From Ancylomarina euxina (GTDB lineage: Bacteria > Bacteroidota > Bacteroidia > Bacteroidales > Marinifilaceae), in contig NZ_QQWG01000018.1 in assembly GCF_003863355.1 (NCBI RefSeq), forward strand, positions 29,583-93,582: a DNA stretch of 64,000 nucleotides, in the 5' to 3' direction. The position numbers and the translations under genes were made by a program. The notes below the pieces were generated by a model. That model did no database searches. It had not been told where the DNA came from and saw only the letters and a list, made by a program, of their open reading frames with translations. This document shows positions 38,001-46,556 of this stretch, in pieces (within the stretch, counting starts at the first letter, position 1; every line of letters starts with the position of its first letter).

Positions 38001-38163
38001 TGGAAGTACCTATGGTTGTACCTTTTACAATTACAGAAACTCCAGGAACAGACATGCCATCTTCGGCTGATGTCACGACCCCTGAAACTTCTCGACTTTG
38101 AGCGAATACGCTCTGTAATCCTATTAAACACAGGATTAACATCGAAAATAGACTTTTTTTCAT
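35047..38163 (-). CDS. SusC/RagA TonB-dependent receptor (locus 3)
   Basis: Outer-membrane importer of 1038 residues, first gene of locus 3. A signal peptide (1-21, SVFAQ), CarboxypepD_reg-like domain (about 25-100), plug (RIRGVGSVNASADPLIVVDG near 165; VLKDASASALYGSRASNGV) and TonB-dependent barrel are visible in order. In plug and barrel it resembles the locus 1 receptor more than the locus 2 receptor. It shares the leader element directly before its ATG and the upstream box at 38341-38365 with the other two susC genes. Confidence 0.94.
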   Translation of the reverse strand: MKKSLFSMLILCLIGLQSVFAQSREVSGVVTSAEDGMSVPGVSVIVKGTTIGTSTDFDGKYSISVPADGKILVFSAVGMKKIEVAITSNVINMVMESESIGVDEVVVVAYGTKNKRALTGAVTSVGAEVLENQIAVSPISSIQGAAPGVNILTSGGQPGENPTIRIRGVGSVNASADPLIVVDGVVFSGNLNSISSSQIETINVLKDASASALYGSRASNGVILITTKGGKYVKKDATISINARAGVSNAAVDLYDYVGAEDYMKYSWEALRNGAITGGADAATAGQTATNSLITNLGYNPYDTANPVGADGEIVSGANLKYDSDWYDALSNDNAFYNEYDLSVNGSSDNVVYFINGNYLKQEGAIIESEFERYSGRINLKAKLRDWMEMGTNSSFSKSIQNYPNQSGNSYTSIMQWANSVANIYPIYQRDANGDLKYDSNNAKMYDYGNASGQAINAVRPVLGGENAVSSSLLNEILYTRSNLFSSTFLKLDLHKNLSFRTNFGYERYVFDSNEYDHYKFGSAASVGGRVSQERTITETTTITNSLNYKKDFEDHSIAVDLISEMYDYNYDRLSAQGTGFLPGVKVMSGSTVPESVGGYINSERLESYMARVDYNYKQRYFVDFSARRDGSSRFSEDNRWGTFYSVGANWILSDENFMKSFADKIDLLKIRGSYGELGNNRGIGYFPYYAAYGTGWNNGENTGVLQGGIVDQNIKWEKTALFNVALDYGFFNNRVTGSFEYYSKESVDLLFDMPLPSSTGNTKVTTNIGTVKNSGFEFIVNTVNVHTDDVYWTSTFNISTNKNELTKLPQEEIISGTKKWKVGKSMYDFFIKEYAGVDSDNGEALWYTDVEDAEGNVTRETTNDYDEADRYYQGSSLPDFTGGFGSYFKYKNFDLNVQFNFSVGGQLYDYSYAGLMGSLDRPGYQLHVDIKNRWQQKGDITNTPKLTSEENSYNGTSTRFLFDNDYLRMKALTIGYNLPESILKKTKLNKCRFYFQADNLLTFSTIKGIDPEQNLAGTTDSRSNIMKTVSVGVNLEF

Positions 38164-38340
38164 AAATTTTTAGTTAGTGGTTAATTAACATTTATTTACA
38201 CTCAGAAAACATTAGTATTCATTTCCAACTATGACGAAAACCATGATTTTATCGTGCCAATGCCCTAACAATCCGCTCAAAAGCCTTTCTACATGGGGGC
38301 TAGACCATTTCAAGAGACTAACAGATTGAAATAAGCAATA

Positions 38341-38365
38341 CCAAAAGTGTGAAAAAATATTAAAT
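38341..38365 (-). promoter_or_regulatory. Conserved promoter-region box, susC locus 3
   Basis: On the minus strand this reads ATTTAATATTTTTTCACACTTTTGG in part; the TTTTTTCACACTTTTGG core is identical to the boxes of the other two susC genes, ~180-200 bases before the ATG. Confidence 0.6.
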
Positions 38366-38572
38366 AATCAAAGTATTATCACGAACAATACTCTGGTATT
38401 ATATTAATAATAAAATGAAAGCAAGGCACTTCATAATCGACATAACAAAAGCTTTAGCATAGCATAATGTTTCTACAAGCCAGATATACAAGTTAATCTA
38501 TGTTAAAATATGTGTTTTAAAATCATGAAATAATCACAACTAAAAACATGATTCTCATGTCTAATTTTTATT

Positions 38573-38580
38573 TAAATTTG
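38573..38580 (+). promoter_or_regulatory. -7 box of gamma carbonic anhydrase gene
   Basis: TAAATTTG matches TAnnTTTG and lies 34 bases before the ATG. No clear -33 TTTG is present. Confidence 0.4.
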
Positions 38581-38614
38581 TATTTAAATTCAAACTAAAT
38601 AAGAAAGATAAGTC

Positions 38615-39127
38615 ATGGCTTATATTATAGATCTAAAAGGAAAATCTCCAAAAATGGGGAAAGATTGTTTCCTTGCACCTAATGCAAGTGTTATTGGAGA
38701 AGTTGAAATGGGAGATGGATGTAGCATCTGGTTCGGAGCGGTACTTCGAGGTGATGTACATTACATTAAAATCGGCAACAACGTAAACATTCAAGATAAT
38801 GCAACAATACATGCCACCTACCAAAAATCACCAACAAATATTGGTAACAATGTATCCATTGCTCACAACGCTGTTGTACATGGCTGTACAATTAAAGACA
38901 ATGTTTTAATAGGTATGGGTGCGGTCGTACTGGATGATGCTATTATTGAATCGAATTCAATTATTGCTGCAGGCGCCGTTGTTACAAAAGGAACCCATGT
39001 AGAATCTGGAAGCGTATATGCAGGCTCCCCAGCTAAGAAAATAAAAGAGTTAAGTCCAGACTTGCTTGAGGGTGAAATCAATCGTATAGCCAATTCGTAC
39101 GCCATGTATGCAAGTTGGTATGAGTAA
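38615..39127 (+). CDS. Gamma carbonic anhydrase family protein
   Basis: Left-handed beta-helix protein of 170 residues made of hexapeptide repeats, for example IWFGAVLRGDVHYIKIG, then NIQDNATIHATY, NNVSIAHNAVVHGC and NVLIGMGAVVLDDA. The three zinc-ligand histidines of the family fit His69 (ATIHATY) and the two in IAHNAVVHGC. It would hydrate CO2 reversibly, although many family members (YrdA/PaaY type) have low or no measured activity. It is divergent from the susC gene and functionally independent. Confidence 0.88.
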   Translation: MAYIIDLKGKSPKMGKDCFLAPNASVIGEVEMGDGCSIWFGAVLRGDVHYIKIGNNVNIQDNATIHATYQKSPTNIGNNVSIAHNAVVHGCTIKDNVLIGMGAVVLDDAIIESNSIIAAGAVVTKGTHVESGSVYAGSPAKKIKELSPDLLEGEINRIANSYAMYASWYE

Positions 39128-39176
39128 ACCATTAACAATAGGTGATGTACGATTAATAATTCTTAAGCGTACATCA

Positions 39177-40028
39177 CTAACTTAAAGTGATGTGTTGGGC
39201 TTTTAGGTCTCGTTTTAAAAATACACCTGCCTTTTCTTCAAAATCAGCAACAGATTCCGTCGTAAAAAACTTAAGCACGCCTTCTTTCGAACAAACATGA
39301 TCTATCTCAGGGTGACGTTCTAAATAATCAATTAAACTTCTTGCAACTATCTCCCCTTGTGAAATTAACTGAATATGTTTCGGCAAAAAAGATTCTATTG
39401 CTTTATTCAAAATTGGGTAATGCGTACAAGCCAAAATAATTGTATCAATTTGCTTACCTTTTGACATTAATGAGTCAATATGTTTTTTAATAAAATAGCG
39501 TCCCCCTTCATTATCAAACTCTCTATTCTCGACTAAAGGCACCCAAGTTGGACAAGCTTCCTGAAAAACGGTAAAATCCGGATACAATTTTGCCATTTCC
39601 ATTAAGTAGGATTCTGACCTCACAGTACCAAGCGTCCCCATAACTCCTACATGCTTGGTTTTACTCAAGACTCCCAACTGTTCAACACTCGGACGAATAA
39701 CGCCTAAGACTCTCCTATTAGGTGCTATACGAGGCAAATCTCTCTGCTGAATCGTTCGCAGAGCTTTAGCTGACGCGGTATTACAAGCTAAAATAACCAA
39801 CTGACAGCCCATAGAGAATAATTTTTCGACTGCTTGGAGAGTATATTGATAGATAACGTCAAAAGATCGCGTACCATAAGGTGCACGGGCATTATCTCCT
39901 AAATAAATAAAATCATAATCAGGCATAAGCTTAACCAATTCGTCGAGAATAGTTAAACCGCCATAACCAGAGTCAAAAACGCCTATGGGTTGTTTAGTAG
40001 AAGAAAGATCGTTCAAGATATTATTCAT
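39177..40028 (-). CDS. murI: Glutamate racemase
   Basis: Makes D-glutamate for peptidoglycan. I use the ATG at 40028 (283 residues, MNNILNDLSS), since the longer frame to 40061 adds a hydrophobic stretch not expected in this cytosolic enzyme. FDSGYGG (18-24) carries the first catalytic-region aspartate. The two catalytic cysteines are Cys92 in LACNTASA and Cys211 in LACTHYP. It closes the minus-strand cluster ompH-ompH-bamA, an arrangement frequent in Bacteroidota, although a terminator lies between it and the ompH gene upstream. Confidence 0.94.
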   Translation of the reverse strand: MNNILNDLSSTKQPIGVFDSGYGGLTILDELVKLMPDYDFIYLGDNARAPYGTRSFDVIYQYTLQAVEKLFSMGCQLVILACNTASAKALRTIQQRDLPRIAPNRRVLGVIRPSVEQLGVLSKTKHVGVMGTLGTVRSESYLMEMAKLYPDFTVFQEACPTWVPLVENREFDNEGGRYFIKKHIDSLMSKGKQIDTIILACTHYPILNKAIESFLPKHIQLISQGEIVARSLIDYLERHPEIDHVCSKEGVLKFFTTESVADFEEKAGVFLKRDLKAQHITLS

Positions 40029-40076
40029 CAGATTATAAATACTTAATAAAAAAAAACTCACCTAATGATACAAAAA

Positions 40077-40108
40077 AAAGGTAGAACTTATCACTAAGTC
40101 TACCTTTT
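40077..40108 (-). terminator. Terminator between second ompH gene and murI
   Basis: AAAAGGTAGA-CTTA and TAAG-CTACCTTTT pair around a short loop, followed on the minus strand by eight T residues. Confidence 0.75.
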
Positions 40109-40137
40109 AATATTTTCATCTGCCAAGGCAAGTGTGT

Positions 40138-40653
40138 CTATTGGATACCCAATTTTGTTTTCACAAGTGGCATAATATCAATACTAGATGATGAATTAAA
40201 CAAAACAACACCCGTACTAAGATCTAAAACATAAGTAAAACCATTCTCTTCACCAACTTCCTGTATAGCTTTAGAAGCTTTATCAAAAATTGGTTTCAAC
40301 AACTCTTGTCTAGTTGTTTGGATTTTATTTTGTGCAAATTGATCAAAAGTTTGCATACGATTCTGTAAATCCTGAATGGCCTTTTCTCTATCAGCACGTA
40401 TAGCATCAGACAAAGTCTCTCTTTCCGCTACATACGCTTCAACTAGTTTCTGATATTCAGCTTGCATCGCTTTAATCTGAGTATCGAATTCTTTAGCTTT
40501 TGTTTCAATTTGCTTCTGCGCCATATCTTTCTCAGGCATAATCGCTAGAAGCTTAGAAGAATCAATATGACCTAACTTAAGTGTCTGAGCAAAAGTATTA
40601 GCGCTTGTTAAAAGCACTACGGCTAACAAAGTAACTTTTAAAATTCTTTTCAT
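40138..40653 (-). CDS. OmpH/Skp family outer-membrane protein chaperone (copy 2 of pair)
   Basis: I start this gene at the ATG at 40653 (171 residues), which gives a standard signal peptide, MKRILKVTLLAVVLLTSANT then FAQ; the longer frame to 40701 would place 16 polar residues in front of it. The mature part begins LKLGHIDSSKLLAIMPEKD, followed by a long coiled coil (about 45-120) and a C-terminal VLDLSTGVVLFNSSSSIDI strand. It is a periplasmic holdase for BAM substrates. It follows the related ompH gene and bamA in the same direction, a conserved Bacteroidota arrangement. Confidence 0.9.
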   Translation of the reverse strand: MKRILKVTLLAVVLLTSANTFAQTLKLGHIDSSKLLAIMPEKDMAQKQIETKAKEFDTQIKAMQAEYQKLVEAYVAERETLSDAIRADREKAIQDLQNRMQTFDQFAQNKIQTTRQELLKPIFDKASKAIQEVGEENGFTYVLDLSTGVVLFNSSSSIDIMPLVKTKLGIQ

Positions 40654-40715
40654 TTGGTTTCTTTTTAGATTTGAAGTTGAACAAGCAATTAAATTACTCA
40701 ACCAAATTCATCGTT

Positions 40716-41249
40716 TTATTGTTTGTTTACTCTTATTCCTAATTTATAAAGGACCTTATCACTAAGGTCGAACTTATTATTACTGTAGATGATTGTTGGT
40801 CCATTAGCTTTATCAATAATCATTCCATAATCCCCAGCCTTGGCTATCTCTTTGATTGCCTCGTATATATCATCCTGAATTGGACGAACCAAATCCTGCT
40901 TTTTTTTATAAAGAGCCCCGTTCTGTCCAAAATACTGATTCTGCAATTTTTGAGCCAAAGCTTCTTTTTCCAGAATTTCCTTTTCTTTTTTAGTTCTCAA
41001 CTCAGGAGATAAGAACACCTGATCTTTACGCAATTTAGCATGTAAATTCTTAATCTCGAGATAAACACTTTCGATTTCTGATTGCCATTTCGCAGAAAAT
41101 TCATTCAATTGATCTTGCGCAGTTTTATAATCTGGCACATGGTCAAGTATATATGATGTATCAACAAATCCATATCGCTGTTGTTGTGCATTAAGACTTA
41201 AAGCACTAAACAGGAAAAAGCTTAAAACACATATCCAATACTTCATCAT
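40716..41249 (-). CDS. OmpH/Skp family outer-membrane protein chaperone (copy 1 of pair)
   Basis: A 177-residue periplasmic protein. The signal peptide (about 1-21, ending LSLNAQQQ) precedes RYGFVDTSYILDHVPDYKTA, a coiled coil (about 45-125), and a C-terminal GDYGMIIDKANGPTIIYSNN strand. Length and order match OmpH/Skp. It is encoded 137 bases after bamA and 62 bases before the second ompH copy, so the three probably share transcripts and act together in outer-membrane assembly. Confidence 0.9.
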   Translation of the reverse strand: MMKYWICVLSFFLFSALSLNAQQQRYGFVDTSYILDHVPDYKTAQDQLNEFSAKWQSEIESVYLEIKNLHAKLRKDQVFLSPELRTKKEKEILEKEALAQKLQNQYFGQNGALYKKKQDLVRPIQDDIYEAIKEIAKAGDYGMIIDKANGPTIIYSNNKFDLSDKVLYKLGIRVNKQ

Positions 41250-41386
41250 AATATTTGCTTGATTAAATGATCTTGTAAATAGAAATTAATGACACTTAAG
41301 TCTATTTTTTTTGAACGTATCGAATTTACTAATTATAAATTTAAAAGAAATAAACTTAACAGTAATTTTTAACCAATTAAAATTAG

Positions 41387-43912
41387 TTAAAACTGCTGAC
41401 CAATTACGAAATGGAACTGACTTCCATTCTCTCCAGGTCTAGCTGCTTCATCAAACCCGTAAGCCCAATCGATACCTAACAATCCAAACATAGGCAAGAA
41501 AATTCTCATACCAACACCAGCAGAACGCTTAACATTGAAGGGTTGAAAATCTTCAAATTCATACCAAGCATTACCTGCTTCAGCAAAAGCTAAAGCATAA
41601 ATAGTGGCCGATTGACTTAAAGATAATGGATAACGAACTTCAGCTGTGAATTTTGAGTAGATATTACCCCCCAAACGCTGTCCACTTTCAGCAATTGGTG
41701 TTAATGTTCCATTACCATATCCACGTAAACCAATATTATCGCTACCGTACATTGAATATCCTGACATACCATCACCCCCTACTTCAAAACCTTCGAAAGG
41801 TGAACGCTTATCTTTATTGTAATGACCTAAGTAACCAAACTCAGCTCCTGTATATAAAACTAACTTATCAGTCTTATTCAAGATTGGTGAAAACATTTTC
41901 CCTTTAAATACCCACTTATGATATTCAATCCATTTGTACTTTTCCTGCTGATCCCTATCGCTATTCGTTAGTCGAGAATAATTTACATTATCGAATAAAG
42001 AATAAGGAGGTGTTATTTTCATACTTAATGAAAATGAAGAACCACTTCTTGTATATAAAGGATTATTAATAGAACTTCTGGATAAAGTTGTTGTGAAACT
42101 GAAGTTATTCGATGTTCCATCATGAATGAGATAATACTGCCAATCTTTTAATCGATAATTCTGATAGCTTATCTCGTTATGTAATGTAAAAAAGTCATCA
42201 GGCCATTTCAATCGTCTTGCCAAACCAACACTCATACCCAGAACCTCCTGTTGCTGATCGGTATTGGGCTGATTATTATTATAATACTGACTATACGAAC
42301 GACTATATCCTGATTGTTTTGAGTAATAGAAAGAAGTACTCAATGAAGTCGGTTTCTTGCCACCCAACCAAGGTTCTACAAATGAAACGCTGTATGAACT
42401 ATAATATGAGCCATTCGTTTGTGCACGAATACTTAAGGTTTGTCCATCACCTGTTGGCAGTGGGCTCCATGCTTCTTTATTAAAGATATTACGGATAGAA
42501 AAGTTTGAGAATTTCAAACCTACAGTCCCAATAATCATACCAGCACCCCAACCTCCTGAAAGCTCAATCTGGTCGTTAGCTTTTTCTTCCAACTCATAAT
42601 TTATATCAACCTTTCCACTTTCTGGCTTAGGCTTAATATCAGGGTTTATCGCTTCAGGATCGAAATGCCCCAACTGAGCTAATTCACGTACTGAACGAAT
42701 AATATCTTTTTTACTGAACAATTCGCCTGGATAGGTATAAAGCTCTCTTCGAGCAACATGTTCATGCGTTTTTGTATTCCCAATAATATTTACTCTGTCG
42801 ATATAGGCTTGTTTTCCCTCAACAATACGCATTTCTATATTAATTGAGTCCGTACCTACAACCGTTTCAACAGGATTTGCATTAAAGAATAAATAACCAT
42901 TATCTAAGTAAAGATTACTAACAGCATCATCTTCAATCGTCAACCTCTTATCCAATAAAGTTTTATTATAGGTATCACCCTTTTTTAGGTTTAAAACCTG
43001 GTCAAGAACGAATGAATTATAAACGGTATTACCAACCCAAGTTACGTCATTAAAATAATACCGATTCCCTTCTTTATACTTTAGGTAAATATCTACACGA
43101 TCATCCTCAACTATAACAAGACTATCAGAAATAATCAAGGCATCACGAAAACCTTTTTCATTAAACTTCTCGATCAAAGTAATTTTATCTTCTTCCCATT
43201 TCTCTTCGATATATTTAGAAGATTTAAGGAAGTTCTTGAATCTCTTTTCCTTCGTATTCTTGATAAATTTCTTAATTTTCTTTGTTGTAAACGCATTATT
43301 TCCTTCAACAAAAATATTTCGAACTTTTATCTTATTGCTTCTATCAACTATAATATCCAGAATAATACTATTCTCTTCATCAGTAGCATCTCGCTGAACA
43401 ATATTAACTTCAGTATTATAAAAACCTTTCTCCTTAAAATAGTCCTTAACGACGATCTCTGTATTGTTAAGTAAGAAATCAGTCACTTGAATCCCCTTCT
43501 GAAGTTTCAACTTCTCCTTAAGTTTTGTCGTTTCACTTTTTGAAAGCCCCCCATAGTTTACGCTAGATAAACGTGGTCGTTCTTGAAGATGAATATTCAA
43601 AAAAATCTTCTTTCCAATAAGTTTAGTCGCAGAAACATTAATATCCGAAAATAGACCTTGCTTATATAATTTTTGGATACCCTTAGTGATTTGTTCTCCA
43701 GGAACATCAAGTTGTTCTCCAGCTTTCAATCCAGCAATTCGTATCAAAACATCACTTTCGAGATGTTTAATACCTGAAACAGTGACACCACCGATTTCAT
43801 ATTTCTGGGGTGAAGCATAGTCCACCGTAGGATTGTAAATAGTATCGGCTTCTTGTGCAAAAGTGCTTAAACTTATAAGAAGAGAAAAGAGGAAAGTTAA
43901 TCGCTTAATCAT
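41387..43912 (-). CDS. bamA: Outer-membrane protein assembly factor BamA
   Basis: Core of the BAM machine that inserts beta-barrel proteins such as the SusC receptors of this window. The 841-residue protein has a signal peptide (about 1-19), five POTRA-like repeats (about 25-440; KYEIGGVTVSGIKHLESDVL at the first, AYIDRVNIIGNTKTHEHV in the last), and a C-terminal Omp85 barrel (about 470-841) ending in FHFVIGQQF with the C-terminal aromatic. SAGVGMRIFLPMFGLLGIDW lies near the end, as in family members. It sits 22 bases downstream of uppS and upstream of two ompH genes. Confidence 0.95.
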   Translation of the reverse strand: MIKRLTFLFSLLISLSTFAQEADTIYNPTVDYASPQKYEIGGVTVSGIKHLESDVLIRIAGLKAGEQLDVPGEQITKGIQKLYKQGLFSDINVSATKLIGKKIFLNIHLQERPRLSSVNYGGLSKSETTKLKEKLKLQKGIQVTDFLLNNTEIVVKDYFKEKGFYNTEVNIVQRDATDEENSIILDIIVDRSNKIKVRNIFVEGNNAFTTKKIKKFIKNTKEKRFKNFLKSSKYIEEKWEEDKITLIEKFNEKGFRDALIISDSLVIVEDDRVDIYLKYKEGNRYYFNDVTWVGNTVYNSFVLDQVLNLKKGDTYNKTLLDKRLTIEDDAVSNLYLDNGYLFFNANPVETVVGTDSINIEMRIVEGKQAYIDRVNIIGNTKTHEHVARRELYTYPGELFSKKDIIRSVRELAQLGHFDPEAINPDIKPKPESGKVDINYELEEKANDQIELSGGWGAGMIIGTVGLKFSNFSIRNIFNKEAWSPLPTGDGQTLSIRAQTNGSYYSSYSVSFVEPWLGGKKPTSLSTSFYYSKQSGYSRSYSQYYNNNQPNTDQQQEVLGMSVGLARRLKWPDDFFTLHNEISYQNYRLKDWQYYLIHDGTSNNFSFTTTLSRSSINNPLYTRSGSSFSLSMKITPPYSLFDNVNYSRLTNSDRDQQEKYKWIEYHKWVFKGKMFSPILNKTDKLVLYTGAEFGYLGHYNKDKRSPFEGFEVGGDGMSGYSMYGSDNIGLRGYGNGTLTPIAESGQRLGGNIYSKFTAEVRYPLSLSQSATIYALAFAEAGNAWYEFEDFQPFNVKRSAGVGMRIFLPMFGLLGIDWAYGFDEAARPGENGSQFHFVIGQQF

Positions 43913-43934
43913 TATCTAATTGAATAGTTAATTC

Positions 43935-44681
43935 TTACTTATTATTTACTTGCTCACTAATTTTACCAAAACGTCTTTCTCTATTTTGATAGTCTAAAAT
44001 TGCTTTACATAGCTCATCCTTATTAAAGTCTGGCCAAAACAACTTTGTAAAATAGAATTCAGAATAGGCAATTTGCCACAACAAAAAATTACTAATTCGG
44101 TGTTCACCACTAGTCCGAATTATCAATTCAGGATCAGGTATTCCCTTTGTTGTAAGATGATTTTCGAACAAAGATGCGTCAATATCTTCAATTGAAAGTT
44201 CGCCATTTTTTGTTTTAAGAGCTATTTGCTTTACGGCATCAACAATTTCCCATCGAGCACTATAGCTTAATGCTAATACCAAAGTTAAACCTGTATTCAC
44301 TTCGGTTTTTTCAATTGTCCCATCTAATTTTAACTTCACCTCTTCGGGCAAAGTCCCTAGATCTCCAATTGCTTTTAATCTCACATTATTCTTCATAAGA
44401 GTTGGGGTCTCATGATCGATGGCATCAACAAGCAACGACATCAAACTTAAAACCTCATCTTTAGGACGGTTCCAATTCTCAGTAGAAAAAGCATAGAGTG
44501 TCAGATAAGATATACCAAGTTCAGCGGCAGCTTCTACTGTTTGTCGAACGGCTTCAACACCATTCTGATGACCAACAACACGATGTTCGCCTCTCTCCTT
44601 TGCCCATCGACCATTACCATCCATGATAATAGCAATGTGCTTAGGTAATCTTTCTTTTATGATCTTATCAGTAATCGACAT
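43935..44681 (-). CDS. uppS: Undecaprenyl diphosphate synthase (isoprenyl transferase)
   Basis: Cis-prenyltransferase of 248 residues that makes the C55 lipid carrier for peptidoglycan and O-antigen. [16 protein letters not shown] (17-32) holds the catalytic Asp21 and the pyrophosphate-binding region. [15 protein letters not shown] (about 60-74) and the C-terminal [20 protein letters not shown] (about 190-209) with [13 protein letters not shown] are diagnostic. It is three bases downstream of the outer-membrane barrel gene and upstream of bamA, forming an envelope-biogenesis operon. Confidence 0.95.
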   Translation of the reverse strand: MSITDKIIKERLPKHIAIIMDGNGRWAKERGEHRVVGHQNGVEAVRQTVEAAAELGISYLTLYAFSTENWNRPKDEVLSLMSLLVDAIDHETPTLMKNNVRLKAIGDLGTLPEEVKLKLDGTIEKTEVNTGLTLVLALSYSARWEIVDAVKQIALKTKNGELSIEDIDASLFENHLTTKGIPDPELIIRTSGEHRISNFLLWQIAYSEFYFTKLFWPDFNKDELCKAILDYQNRERRFGKISEQVNNK

Positions 44682-44684
44682 ATA

Positions 44685-45347
44685 TTATTTTACTATTCTA
44701 TCATATGCATGACATTGCAGATCGTTAAAGAGTTGCAATGTTAATGTTACACCTAAAAATGATATCCAATCATCATTGTGAAACTTATTAGCAATATTTA
44801 ATTTATTCGGATCACTCAATCCATCCAAATCATCGGTAAAAGTCTTTTTAAACGACCACTCAACAGCGGCTGTCCAGCGTTTCCCGATTAAGTATTTACA
44901 TCCTACTCCCATAGGAATAGCAAATGATGAAGTCGTACTACTTGATGATACATACGACAAACCGCTTGTAATATAGGGAGAAAAACGTTTTGCCCTACTC
45001 GATAATGGCACTAAGAAAGGTTGAAAATTAAATTCCATCTGTATGGAAAAGTCAACCAATTCTGTTTCAAAGGATGCTGCTCTTGATTGTTGATATTTAT
45101 TATCAAAGTCGAGATCATTAGCCTTTAAATTTCCAAAACTTAAACTTGTTCTCAAAGCATATCTTGGTCCCATATTATAACGATACATGAAACCTAGCGT
45201 TGGCGAACTTGAATAAAGTTGTTTATTAGGGTTAATATCTCCCAGATAATAATTGGTTCCTGCAATAATTCCGACATCAGATGAATTCTGAGCAAGAACT
45301 GAGTGACCAACAAAAAAGAATAATATCCCTAAAATAAATTTATACAT
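44685..45347 (-). CDS. Outer-membrane beta-barrel protein (DUF6089-like)
   Basis: A 220-residue protein with a signal peptide (about 1-19, ending SVLAQ), then NSSDVGIIAGTNYYLGDINPNKQ, the typical start of the DUF6089 barrels found in front of uppS/bamA in Bacteroidota. Alternating strands follow (RYALRTSLSFG, FSIQMEFNFQPFL, FSPYITSGLSYV, WTAAVEWSFKKTFTDDLDGL). Its role is unknown; linkage suggests outer-membrane biogenesis. Three bases separate it from uppS. Confidence 0.82.
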   Translation of the reverse strand: MYKFILGILFFFVGHSVLAQNSSDVGIIAGTNYYLGDINPNKQLYSSSPTLGFMYRYNMGPRYALRTSLSFGNLKANDLDFDNKYQQSRAASFETELVDFSIQMEFNFQPFLVPLSSRAKRFSPYITSGLSYVSSSSTTSSFAIPMGVGCKYLIGKRWTAAVEWSFKKTFTDDLDGLSDPNKLNIANKFHNDDWISFLGVTLTLQLFNDLQCHAYDRIVK

Positions 45348-45518
45348 GAAAAACTCGTTTATATAACTTAATCCTTCTTATTCGAACATAAGATGCGCTA
45401 AGTTTCGAATATTATTCAATCATAAGCTACAAAAGTAGCATATAATCTGAAAAAACCTCGGGTCTTAACAAAAATTAACCGCGGTTTACAAATGTTTTCA
45501 CCAGCCCCTAAAAGCTAG

Positions 45519-46403
45519 CTAATTACGCTTATCAACACCCCACATTAGCTTGTTACGGAGTGTGCTATAAAAAGAATGAGTTTTTAATTTCAGCACCTTA
45601 ATTTTAAAATCAGCTTTACTTATTTTCAATTCATTTAAAGCTTCAAAACTGACCGATCTTGAATCCAAAGAAGCCAGATAACTGTCACTTCGACCTTCAA
45701 CTTTCAGAGTTATCTCTTGATGATTTGGAACCACAATAGGGCGCACCGTCAGGTTATGTGGGGAGATTGGAGAAATTACAAAATTTTGTGTGTTGGGAAT
45801 CAAAATAGGTCCTCCCACACTCAAAGAATAAGCGGTTGAACCCGTTGGAGTAGCAATTATTAATCCATCAGCCCAATACGAATTCAGATATTCACCATCG
45901 ATATAAGTATGAATCGTAATCATCGAGGCTGAATCTTTCTTGTGAACCGTAAACTCATTTAAAGCATAATTAAAATCCTTAAATAAGCCATTATCTTTAG
46001 TTTGAACCTTTAGCAAGGTTCTTTCTTCAATCGAATAATTACCATCGAAAATATCTGAGATAGCTGCAGGGATTTCTTCACGAGCAATATCGGCCATGAA
46101 ACCCAGTCGTCCACTATTAACACCCACAATTGGAATTCCGGAATCCTGTACCACTGTTACTGCGTCAAGAAAAGTACCATCCCCACCAATACTAAAAAAG
46201 TAATCTACCGCTTTATCCAAATCAGCATGTTGAGAAAAAAACTCAGTTACATCTGGTGTGAAATCCAATTTATTTACGATAAAATCGTACAAGGGACGAT
46301 AAATACAAAGTTCAATTTTATGAGAATTAAACTCATTTAAAATTAATTTAAAGCTATCTAGAAAATCTTCACTAAACTGCTTCCCAAACAGGGCTACCTT
46401 CAT
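45519..46403 (-). CDS. nadK: NAD kinase
   Basis: Phosphorylates NAD to NADP using ATP (294 residues). The family's GGDGTFLDAV (73-82) carries the catalytic aspartate. GVNSGRLGFMADI (about 94-106), YALNEFTVHKKDSASM, the glycine-rich ATPTGSTAYSLSVGGPI and ISPISPHNLTVRPIVVP follow in the proper order. It precedes the outer-membrane barrel-uppS-bamA genes by 171 bases. Confidence 0.95.
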   Translation of the reverse strand: MKVALFGKQFSEDFLDSFKLILNEFNSHKIELCIYRPLYDFIVNKLDFTPDVTEFFSQHADLDKAVDYFFSIGGDGTFLDAVTVVQDSGIPIVGVNSGRLGFMADIAREEIPAAISDIFDGNYSIEERTLLKVQTKDNGLFKDFNYALNEFTVHKKDSASMITIHTYIDGEYLNSYWADGLIIATPTGSTAYSLSVGGPILIPNTQNFVISPISPHNLTVRPIVVPNHQEITLKVEGRSDSYLASLDSRSVSFEALNELKISKADFKIKVLKLKTHSFYSTLRNKLMWGVDKRN

Positions 46404-46556
46404 GTTGTTTTTTAATATAGTAAATGTTCAAAATAAATGAATAGAGCTAAAACTCAACATCAATTTTTAATTACAATAACTTGTATTATAATTTATTCAC
46501 AAATATAAGGGAATAGAGAAGCTAAACAAGATTATGGAGCTTTTGAATCACATTAA

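Larger units (their letters stand above)
38164..38614. other. Divergent upstream region of susC locus 3 and gamma carbonic anhydrase
   Basis: This 451-base spacer contains the shared susC leader (38164-38186), the shared box (38341-38365) and a TAAATTTG -7 box at 38573-38580 for the plus-strand gene. No further gene is seen. Confidence 0.5.
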
